Below are positions 41,695 to 48,479 of a stretch of DNA of 56,443 nt, piece after piece. The stretch spans positions 1 through 56,443 of the forward strand of contig JAGBJY010000055.1 in the NCBI GenBank assembly GCA_017934185.1. The letters run 5' to 3'. Source of the stretch: Bacteroidales bacterium. Lineage in GTDB: Bacteria; Bacteroidota; Bacteroidia; Bacteroidales; UBA932. A program made the translations under genes and the position numbers. Each line of letters begins with the position of its first letter. The stretch's first letter is position 1. The notes under the pieces are model-generated. The model made no database searches and was not told the DNA's origin. It saw only the letters and a list, made by a program, of their open reading frames with translations.

Positions 41695-43482
41695 CTAGTC
41701 TAATTTCAGCACTGCCATAAAGGCGCTCTGCGGCACTTGCACAGTGCCAATCTGGCGCATGCGCTTCTTGCCTTCTTTCTGCTTTTCCAGCAGCTTGCGC
41801 TTACGGGTGACGTCGCCGCCGTAGCACTTGGCAGTCACGTCTTTACGCACCTGCCGCACGGTTTCGCGGGCAATGATCTTGGCGCCGATGGCCGCCTGCA
41901 CGGCAATGTCAAACTGCTGGCGGGGAATGAGGTCTTTGAGTTTGAGGCAAATCTTCCGGCCGAAGTCGTAGGCGTGGTCTTCATGGATGAGGGTGGAGAG
42001 GGCATCGGCCGGGTCTCCGTTCAGAAGGATATCCAGCTTCACCAGCCGCGCAGGGCGGAAATCCGTCACGTGATAATCGAAGGAAGCGTAGCCCTTGGAG
42101 ATGGACTTGAGCTTGTCGTAGAAGTCAAAAACCACCTCGCTGAGCGGCAGGTCGTAGTTCAGTTCCACGCGGTCCGTGGTAATGTAATGCTGGCCGATGA
42201 GCGTCCCACGCTTGTCCATGCACAGTTTCATGATGGGACCGTAAAAATCGGCCTTGGAGATAATCTGGGCGCGGATATAGGGCTCTTCAATGTGGTCTAT
42301 CACGGAGGCCGATGGCAGGCCGCTGGGGTTGTGTACGTCCACTACCTCGCCCTTGGTGGTGTACACCTTGTACGACACGTTGGGCACGGTGGTAATCACG
42401 TCCATGTTGAACTCCCGGAACAGGCGCTCCTGCACAATTTCCAGGTGCAGCAGGCCCAGGAAGCCGCAGCGGAAGCCAAAGCCCAGGGCCAGGGAACTCT
42501 CCGGCTCGTAGGTGAAGGAGGCGTCGTTCAGCTGGAACTTCTCCAGGGTGGCGCGCAGTTCCTCAAACTTGGAGGCATCTACCGGATACAGGCCGGCGAA
42601 CACCATCGGCTTCACTTCTTCAAAACCCGCAATGGCTTCACTGCAAGGGCGTTCCACGTGGGTGATGGTGTCACCCACCTTCACTTCCACAGCCGCCTTG
42701 ATGCCCGTGATGATATAGCCCACGTCTCCGGCACGCACCTCTCCGGTGGGGTTCAGCTTGAGTTTGAGGGATCCCACTTCTTCGGCCTCGTACTCGTTGC
42801 CGGTAGAGAAGAATTTCACTTTGTCGCCCTTCCGGAGGGTGCCGTTCACCACCTTGAAGTAAGCGATGATGCCGCGGAAAGGATTGAAGACAGAGTCAAA
42901 AATGAGCGCCTGCAGCGGAGCTTCCGGTTCTCCTTTGGGGCAGGGAATCTTGTCCACAATGGCATCCAGCACCGCCTGAACGCCTTGCCCGGTGCGGGCA
43001 CTGACACGCAGCACATCCTCCGGATCACAGCCCAGAAGGTCGGTGATTTGGTCCGTTACCACTTCCGGCTGGGCGCTGTCCATATCAATCTTATTGAGCA
43101 CCGGAATAATCTCCAGCCCATGGTCAATGGCCTGATACAGATTGGAAATGGTCTGGGCCTGAATGCCTTGCGATGCGTCCACCACCAGCAGGGCTCCCTC
43201 GCAGGAAGCAATGCTGCGGGACACCTCGTAGCTGAAATCCACGTGGCCGGGGGTGTCGATGAGGTTCAGGCGATAAACCTGGCCGTCACGGGCGTAATCC
43301 ATCTGGATGGCGTGGCTCTTGATGGTGATGCCTTTCTCCCGCTCCAGGTCCATGTCGTCCAGCACCTGGTTTTCCATTTCCCGGTCCGTGAGGGTACGGG
43401 TAAGCTCCAGCAGGCGGTCGGCCAGCGTAGATTTCCCGTGGTCTATATGCGCAATGATGCAAAAGTTGCGGATGTTCTTCAT
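41695..43482 (-). CDS. lepA: Elongation factor 4 (back-translocating GTPase)
   Basis: A 595-residue GTPase. G1 AHIDHGKST (residues 10-18), G2 region [11 protein letters not shown]3 DTPGHVDF, G4 NKID, then the EF-G-like domains and the LepA-specific C-terminal domain ([20 protein letters not shown]). Length and motifs match LepA exactly. It acts on stalled or mistranslocated ribosomes. Transcribed with menA from the promoter at 43489-43520. Confidence 0.97.
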   Translation of the reverse strand: MKNIRNFCIIAHIDHGKSTLADRLLELTRTLTDREMENQVLDDMDLEREKGITIKSHAIQMDYARDGQVYRLNLIDTPGHVDFSYEVSRSIASCEGALLVVDASQGIQAQTISNLYQAIDHGLEIIPVLNKIDMDSAQPEVVTDQITDLLGCDPEDVLRVSARTGQGVQAVLDAIVDKIPCPKGEPEAPLQALIFDSVFNPFRGIIAYFKVVNGTLRKGDKVKFFSTGNEYEAEEVGSLKLKLNPTGEVRAGDVGYIITGIKAAVEVKVGDTITHVERPCSEAIAGFEEVKPMVFAGLYPVDASKFEELRATLEKFQLNDASFTYEPESSLALGFGFRCGFLGLLHLEIVQERLFREFNMDVITTVPNVSYKVYTTKGEVVDVHNPSGLPSASVIDHIEEPYIRAQIISKADFYGPIMKLCMDKRGTLIGQHYITTDRVELNYDLPLSEVVFDFYDKLKSISKGYASFDYHVTDFRPARLVKLDILLNGDPADALSTLIHEDHAYDFGRKICLKLKDLIPRQQFDIAVQAAIGAKIIARETVRQVRKDVTAKCYGGDVTRKRKLLEKQKEGKKRMRQIGTVQVPQSAFMAVLKLD

Positions 43483-43488
43483 AACTTA

Positions 43489-43520
43489 CAAAGATACGCT
43501 TTCTCCCGCAAAATGCCAAA
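43489..43520 (-). promoter_or_regulatory. Promoter of lepA-menA
   Basis: On the minus strand TTTG (43520 to 43517), 20 bases, TATCTTTG (43496 to 43489). The box ends 6 bases before the lepA ATG at 43482, so transcription would start at or inside the first codon; the mRNA may be leaderless. Confidence 0.65.
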
Positions 43521-43585
43521 ATTCCCTGGCCGATGGCTTTGGCGCCCTTCGCTTGCCCCCTTGATTGACTCCCTTCGGCATCTCC

Positions 43586-43748
43586 GCGCACCCATTATGT
43601 CGATTTGGTGCGCGACTGGCACCTCCGAGCACAAATCGGACCTTCCTGGTGCGCGGACGCTTCATTTTCGGGCACCCGCGCACAAATCGGCCTTGTTTTG
43701 TGCTCGTAGTTGCTGAGCGAGCACAAAAACAGTCTTGGAACAAGTTCC
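43586..43748. repeat. Palindromic repeat array, locus 2 (three units and a half unit)
   Basis: Units begin at 43586 (GCGCAC), 43627 (GAGCAC), 43678 (GCGCAC) and 43719 (GAGCAC, without a closing arm). Steps are 41, 51 and 41 bases. The third unit carries AAATCGGCCTTG in its middle. The array occupies the 344-base gap between lepA and the thioredoxin gene; besides it the gap holds only the two outward promoters (43489-43520 and 43773-43804). Confidence 0.83.
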
Positions 43749-43772
43749 CGGCTGCAGCTTTGTCGGAAGACA

Positions 43773-43804
43773 TTTGGCAAGTCGGCAGAAAATGGCTACC
43801 TTTG
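43773..43804 (+). promoter_or_regulatory. Promoter of the thioredoxin-phosphatase operon
   Basis: TTTG (43773-43776), 20 bases, TACCTTTG (43797-43804), 22 bases before the ATG at 43827. Confidence 0.75.
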
Positions 43805-43826
43805 AAAACGTAAAACAAAACGAACG

Positions 43827-44399
43827 ATGAAAAAGCTCATAAGCCTTGTCGCTGCCCTGCTGGTTGGTTTTGGCCTGGCAGCGCAGACCCAACCGGAGGA
43901 AGACCCGGACCTCCAATATGCAACAGAACTGCTTAAGACCGGTGTCGATGCTCCGGATTTCACCCTCAATGACATTCAGGGGAACCCGGTGAAACTGAGC
44001 GATTTCCGTGGCCGCCAGGTGGTGCTTGTATTCTGGGCCTCCTGGTGCCCGGACTGCCGCGCCGAGGTGCCCGAACTCAAGGCCATGCACGCCGCTGCAG
44101 ACCCTGCCAAAGTGGCCTTTGTGTCCGTGTCCTTCGACCGCAACTTTGACACCCTGGTGAACTTTGTCAGGGAAAACTATCTGCCTGGTGTTCAGCTGTT
44201 TGATGCCGCCGGAAAGAAAGATTCCAAGGTGGCGGAACTGTATCACGTCAAGTGGATTCCCTCCCTGTATCTCATAGGGGCCGATGGCAAAGTCCAGCTC
44301 TCCACGGTGGTGGCCCAGAAAGTGGCCAAAGCCCTCAATGTCTCGGCCGATCCCCTGAAAAAGAAGGCCCTCTGCCAGGACGAAAGCTGTGCTGAGTGA
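43827..44399 (+). CDS. TlpA/ResA-like periplasmic thioredoxin
   Basis: A 190-residue secreted protein (signal peptide ending LGLAAQ, residue 20). The thioredoxin fold begins with APDFTLNDIQGNPVKLSDF; the active site is WASWCPDC with Cys74 and Cys77, and the cis-Pro lies in WIPSLYLI. TlpA/ResA proteins reduce periplasmic disulfides, often for cytochrome maturation. A C-terminal pair of cysteines (LCQDESC) may be an extra redox site. The stop overlaps the next start (TGATG). Confidence 0.9.
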   Translation: MKKLISLVAALLVGFGLAAQTQPEEDPDLQYATELLKTGVDAPDFTLNDIQGNPVKLSDFRGRQVVLVFWASWCPDCRAEVPELKAMHAAADPAKVAFVSVSFDRNFDTLVNFVRENYLPGVQLFDAAGKKDSKVAELYHVKWIPSLYLIGADGKVQLSTVVAQKVAKALNVSADPLKKKALCQDESCAE

Positions 44400-44839
44400 T
44401 GCGGGTCCTCTTTGTCTGCCACGGAAATATCTGCCGTTCTCCCATGGCCGAATTTATCCTGAAAGCCCTGGTTCAAGCCAAGGGCCTGACGGGGTATTTC
44501 ATTGAGTCGGCCGCAGTATCCACCGAAGAGATTGGCAACCCCATCTACCCGCCCGCCAAACGCTGTCTGACGCAACACGGGGTGTGGTTTGATCCGGGAA
44601 AACGCGCCCGGCAGGTGACATCGGCCGATTATGACCGCTTCGACCGCATCATTTGCATGGATGCCTCCAACCTTCGCCTCATCCGCTGGATTATCCCGGA
44701 AGACCCGGCCGGAAAAATCCACCTCATGATGTCCTACACCGGCATCGGCCGGGATGTGGCCGACCCTTGGTACACCGGCGACTTTGAGGAGACCTTCCAG
44801 GACCTCCTGGCCGCCTGCGAGGCGATGCTTCGCCTGTAA
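44399..44839 (+). CDS. Low-molecular-weight protein tyrosine phosphatase
   Basis: A 146-residue phosphatase. The P-loop VCHGNICRS (C-x5-R-S) is at residues 6-14 and the general-acid loop DPWYTGDF near 118-125. The length is that of the family. In other bacteria such enzymes counter capsule tyrosine kinases or protein-arginine kinases; there is no capsule gene here. ATG 44399 overlaps the preceding stop by 1 base, so the two are translationally coupled. Confidence 0.93.
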   Translation: MRVLFVCHGNICRSPMAEFILKALVQAKGLTGYFIESAAVSTEEIGNPIYPPAKRCLTQHGVWFDPGKRARQVTSADYDRFDRIICMDASNLRLIRWIIPEDPAGKIHLMMSYTGIGRDVADPWYTGDFEETFQDLLAACEAMLRL

Positions 44840-44873
44840 CTTTACCAGCTTATTGCATTGTCTCGCTGTTGCC

Positions 44874-44986
44874 GCGCACCAAAACCGCTGTTTTCGTGCG
44901 CGACCTATACCTGCGAGCACAAAGCAAGGCCGATTTCGTGCTCGGCGCTACCAGTCGCGCACAAAAACGGCCTAATTGGTGCCCGT
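44874..44986. repeat. Palindromic repeat array, locus 3 (three units)
   Basis: Units of 30 bases begin at 44874 (GCGCAC), 44915 (GAGCAC) and 44957 (GCGCAC), steps of 41 and 42. Unit 2 carries the CAAGGCCGATTTC core, the inverted form of the core in loci 1 and 2. It lies in the 222-base gap between the convergent phosphatase and response-regulator genes; the remainder of that gap holds the hairpin at 45024-45044. Confidence 0.83.
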
Positions 44987-45023
44987 ACGGGAGTGATTGA
45001 GGTGCGGGAGGCACGTGCGTGGG

Positions 45024-45044
45024 ATGCCCGATCAGGTCGGGCAT
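45024..45044. repeat. Short hairpin repeat of the ATGCCCGA type
   Basis: ATGCCCGA (45024-45031) and TCGGGCAT (45037-45044) form a perfect 8-bp stem with a 5-base loop. The word is a common dispersed intergenic repeat in bacteria. It may also end transcription of the facing genes, although there is no T-run. Confidence 0.65.
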
Positions 45045-45061
45045 GACAATCGGGTCGGGCC

Positions 45062-45799
45062 CTACCGCTCCAGCCAGGCGAGGAAGTCATCCACGCGGGC
45101 GCGGGAGACGGTCATGTCGGTGGCGGGGGAGAAGCCGGGTTTCAGGGCAATGCGCAGGCGGCCGCCCATGAGCTTGGAAACGGAGTCGATAATGCCCTCA
45201 GAGATAATGCAGCTGCGGGAAATGCGGAAAAAGGCCGACGGGTCCAGGCTGCCTTCAATGGCTTCCAGCGACTCGTCCAGCACGTAAGAAGTGCCGCTCA
45301 GGGTAACCATGTAGGAGTTCTTGGATTCGGAATAGAAGTACGCGGCATCGGCGGTGCGAACGGGCACAATGCGGTCGTTCAGGCGGATGAGGAATTTCTC
45401 CCGGCGGGTGAGGGCCCGCACCGCTTCGGGCGAGGGTTTTACGGCCTCGCCGGCCTCTACGCGGGCAATGGCACGCCTGAGTTCCTCCAGGCCGATGGGC
45501 TTGAGGAGATAGTCCAGCGCATGCACTTTGAAAGCCTCGATGGCGTACTGGTCGTAGGCGGTGGTCATGACCACGGGGCAGGGAAGTTCCCTGGCGGAGA
45601 AGATTTCAAAACTGCTGCCGTCCGAGAGCTCTACGTCCATGAAAATCACGTCCGGAGCCTCGTGGGACCCCAGCCATGCCAGCGATTCTTTCACCGACCC
45701 CACGGCCCCTGCTACCTCTATCTGCGGGAAATTATCGGCCAGCAGCCGGGTCATGTACGCGCGGGCGCGGGCTTCGTCTTCAATTATAAAGGCCTTCAT
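45062..45799 (-). CDS. LytTR-family response regulator
   Basis: A 245-residue regulator. Receiver domain residues 1-118: acidic pocket IIEDEARAR, phosphorylation site Asp55 in FMDVELSDG, TTAYDQYA and LLKPIGLEEL (Lys). LytTR DNA-binding domain residues about 145-245: KFLIRLNDRIVPVRTADAAYF and FFRISRSCIIS. The start (MKAFIIEDE) is at 45799. It follows the sensor kinase gene by 19 bases and forms a pair with it. Confidence 0.94.
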   Translation of the reverse strand: MKAFIIEDEARARAYMTRLLADNFPQIEVAGAVGSVKESLAWLGSHEAPDVIFMDVELSDGSSFEIFSARELPCPVVMTTAYDQYAIEAFKVHALDYLLKPIGLEELRRAIARVEAGEAVKPSPEAVRALTRREKFLIRLNDRIVPVRTADAAYFYSESKNSYMVTLSGTSYVLDESLEAIEGSLDPSAFFRISRSCIISEGIIDSVSKLMGGRLRIALKPGFSPATDMTVSRARVDDFLAWLER

Positions 45800-45818
45800 A
45801 GGTGGCAAAGTTAGAAAT

Positions 45819-46967
45819 TTATTCCAAATTCTCCAAAATGGGCACCGTAACAGCAAATGAATCAGGCGTTTCTTCCACTATAATCTCTGCATCGGCAATG
45901 TCCCTGTACTGGTTGCGGATGTACTGAAGGCCGATGCCGCTGGAGTTCGCGGCCGATGAAATCCGCGGGATGCGGTTGTTGCGGATGGTGATGCTGTTCC
46001 CGTCGGAGGAAAGCCGCACCACCAAGGGATTGTCGGCACTGATGGCATTGTGTTTGGTGGCGTTTTCCAGCAAAAGCTGGAGGGTACAGGGGACAATGTA
46101 TCCGGAAGATGTGTCAATGCTCCCTTCTATGACCAGCCCCTCCGGAAAGCGGATTTGAATGAGGTGCCGATAATTGCGGGCGAACGCCAGTTCATCGGCC
46201 AGGGGCACCAGCCGTTTGCCCTCCTGCTGCATCATGTAGCGGTAGATGGCGGCCATCTGGTGGATGTACTCGCTGGCTTCCTCCCGCGTGCCCTCGTTCA
46301 CAATGGCGTCCAGCACGTTGAGGCTGTTGAACAGAAAGTGCGGATTCACCTGGTTCTTGAGGTTCATGTAGCTGAATTCCGCCTGGTGGCGGCGGGTGCG
46401 CTGCCGGGAGGCCTCCTGCTGCATTTTCACGGCAAAAATGACCATGTAGGCCAGGGAGGCGAAGGTAACCAGCACCAGCAGCCCCGCCACGCCGGAGTCT
46501 TCGAAGAGACTGCCGGTGTTGGCCAGCTCAATGTACACCCGGAAACCGAAAACCAGCACAATGCCCAGGATGAGCCATCCCAGCTTTCGGCGCCAGGAGA
46601 GGTTCCTCTCATAGCCCGCAGCGGCCGATGGGGTTACCGTTTGGGCAAACTTGTAAAGGCCCCAGCCCAGCAGCTCCGTCACCAGGAAAGTGGTGATGGC
46701 ATGCTGCAGGGCGGGGTGCAGGTTGGCCATGAGGTACTCCGGCACCAGGCTGCCCAGCACGAATCCCAGGATGTTTACCAGAATGAGGGAGATGAGGGTA
46801 AGCTCCACCGTAAGCTTTTCTTTGCGGCACAGAATGACGGCCAGCGCCATGGTAAGGGCGGTAAGCACCAGCGAGTCCTGCACCCCGGCAAGGGAACAGA
46901 GCACCGTGGCGGCCGCGTGCAGCAGGGCGAAACCGTTGATATACCAGGGGGAAGAAATGCTTTTCAT
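45819..46967 (-). CDS. LytS/YehU-type sensor histidine kinase
   Basis: A 382-residue membrane kinase. Five or six hydrophobic segments fill residues 8-180, without an obvious extracellular sensor domain. The His_kinase motif NPHFLFNSLNVLDAI holds phospho-acceptor His210; the ATPase part has LLLENATKHN (N box) and SGIGLQYIRNQY (G box). Its partner is the LytTR regulator downstream. It is divergent from the starch locus at 47 kb, which makes that locus a candidate target. Confidence 0.92.
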   Translation of the reverse strand: MKSISSPWYINGFALLHAAATVLCSLAGVQDSLVLTALTMALAVILCRKEKLTVELTLISLILVNILGFVLGSLVPEYLMANLHPALQHAITTFLVTELLGWGLYKFAQTVTPSAAAGYERNLSWRRKLGWLILGIVLVFGFRVYIELANTGSLFEDSGVAGLLVLVTFASLAYMVIFAVKMQQEASRQRTRRHQAEFSYMNLKNQVNPHFLFNSLNVLDAIVNEGTREEASEYIHQMAAIYRYMMQQEGKRLVPLADELAFARNYRHLIQIRFPEGLVIEGSIDTSSGYIVPCTLQLLLENATKHNAISADNPLVVRLSSDGNSITIRNNRIPRISSAANSSGIGLQYIRNQYRDIADAEIIVEETPDSFAVTVPILENLE

Positions 46968-47064
46968 ACCGCTGCGAAGTTACGAATAATTCCGTTCGTC
47001 GCAAAATTATGTCCATTCAGCCGCTTCTCCGCGCGCGTATAAAAAGGGTTTGCCGGGAATTGCT

Positions 47065-47072
47065 TACTTTTG
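47065..47072 (+). promoter_or_regulatory. Possible -7 box of the maltose MFS-susCDE operon
   Basis: TACTTTTG (47065-47072) fits TAnnTTTG and lies 32 bases before the ATG at 47105. No TTTG is found 19-21 bases upstream; a TTTG lies only 12 bases away (47049-47052), so an activator may be needed. Confidence 0.42.
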
Positions 47073-47104
47073 CAGATGCCGCTGTGGCTAAAACTAATAA
47101 CAAC

Positions 47105-48449
47105 ATGTCTGCTAAAAGAGATTTGACATTCCGCCAGCTGGTGGACCTGAGCTTCGGCTTTTTCGGCGTACAGATTGCGTATGCCCTGCAAAATGCCAAT
47201 ATCAGCCGCATCTTTGCCACCTTGGGCGCAGATCCGCACCAACTTTCCTTCTTCTGGATTCTGCCCCCGCTGATGGGAATGATTGTGCAGCCGCTCATCG
47301 GCAAATACAGTGACCGCACCTGGACCCGGATGGGACGCCGCAAACCCTATCTCATCGTGGGAGCCGTGGTGGCCGTGCTGGTGATGCTCTTCCTCCCCAA
47401 TGCGGGCAGCCTGCACTTCAGCACCCGGGTGTTCCTGGGGCTCAACGCTGCCATGTGGTTCGGCCTTTTCTCCCTTATCTTCCTGGACACCTCCATCAAC
47501 GTGGCCATGCAGCCCTTCAAGATGATGGTGGGAGACATGGTGAATGAAAAGCAGAAAACGGCGGCCTACAGCATCCAGAGCTTCCTTTGCAATGCCGGTT
47601 CCCTCATGGGTTATGTTTTCCCCATCCTCTTCACCTGGATCGGCATTGCCAATACGGCGCCCAAGGGCGTGGTTCCGGATTCCGTAATCTGGAGCTTCTA
47701 CGTAGGGGCCGCCATCCTCATCCTCTGCGTCCTTTATACTTTTGTGCGCGTGAAGGAAATGCCGCCCAAGGAGTACGCGGCGTTCCACGGCATTACCACC
47801 CCCCTCTTCGGATAGTCTCTCCGGCAACAAAGCCGATGGTGACAAGGCGTCCAAAGGCCTGGTGAAGCTCCTCCTGGAGGCTCCCAAGGCTTTCTGGACA
47901 GTGGGCCTGGTGCAGTTCTTCTGTTGGGCCGCCTTCCTGTATATGTGGACCTATACCAACGGCGCCATTGCCGATAATGTCTGGCATACCGCCGACACGG
48001 CTTCGGAGGCCTATCAGACCGCCGGCAACTGGGTGGGCGTGCTCTTTGCCGTCCAGGCCGTGGGCTCCCTCGTATGGGCCGCCCTCATTCCCCGCTTCAA
48101 AAACATCAAGCTGGCCTATGTGGTTTCCCTTCTGGTGGGTGCCGTGGGCTTTGCCAGCGTGATGTTCATCCACAACCAGTACCTCCTCTTTGTGAGCTAC
48201 TTCCTCATTGGCTTTGCCTGGGCTGCCATGCTGGCCCTGCCTTTCACCCTGCTTACCAATGCGCTGGAAGGAAGCCCGTACATGGGAAGTTACCTGGGCC
48301 TTTTCAACTGCACTATCTGCCTGCCCCAGATTGTGGCGGCCGCTACGGGGGGCGCCGTGCTGTCGCTGGCAGGTTCCCAGCCCGCCATGCTGCTGGTAGC
48401 CGGAGTCTTTCTGGTGCTGGGCGCAGTGAGCGTGAAATTTATCAAGTAA
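47105..48449 (+). pseudogene. Maltose/sugar MFS symporter, split by a +1 frameshift
   Basis: The first frame (47105-47815, MSAKRDLTFRQLVDLSFGFF) encodes the first half of a sugar:cation symporter with the family loop GKYSDRTWTRMGRRKPYL. It ends at a TAG just after a run of six C (47799-47804). The second half continues in the next frame without a stop, from about 47802 (PPSSDSLSGNK...) to 48449, with the remaining membrane segments. Joined, the product is about 447 residues, the normal length for SLC45-type maltose transporters near Sus loci. Removing one C restores the frame. This may be a real inactivation, phase variation or a base-calling error. Confidence 0.82.
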
Positions 48450-48479
48450 CAATTTATATATTAACCAACTACACACTAA

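Noticed and set aside
41737-43716. A 659-residue open frame on the plus strand
   Set aside because: It is the exact antisense of lepA, which has all GTPase motifs; the frame exists because of high G+C codon use.
43565-45046. Short open frames over the intergenic arrays at 43.6 and 44.9 kb
   Set aside because: They are translations of the palindromic repeats, start without any promoter link and have no conserved reading frame among loci.
47009-47104. Upstream extension of the MFS gene
   Set aside because: These 32 codons are basic and contain the -7 box at 47065-47072; the family starts at the MSAKRDLTF position.
47799-47815. Programmed ribosomal frameshift in the MFS gene
   Set aside because: There is a C-run but no evident slippery heptamer with a following stem or internal ribosome-binding site, and the family is not known for frameshifting.
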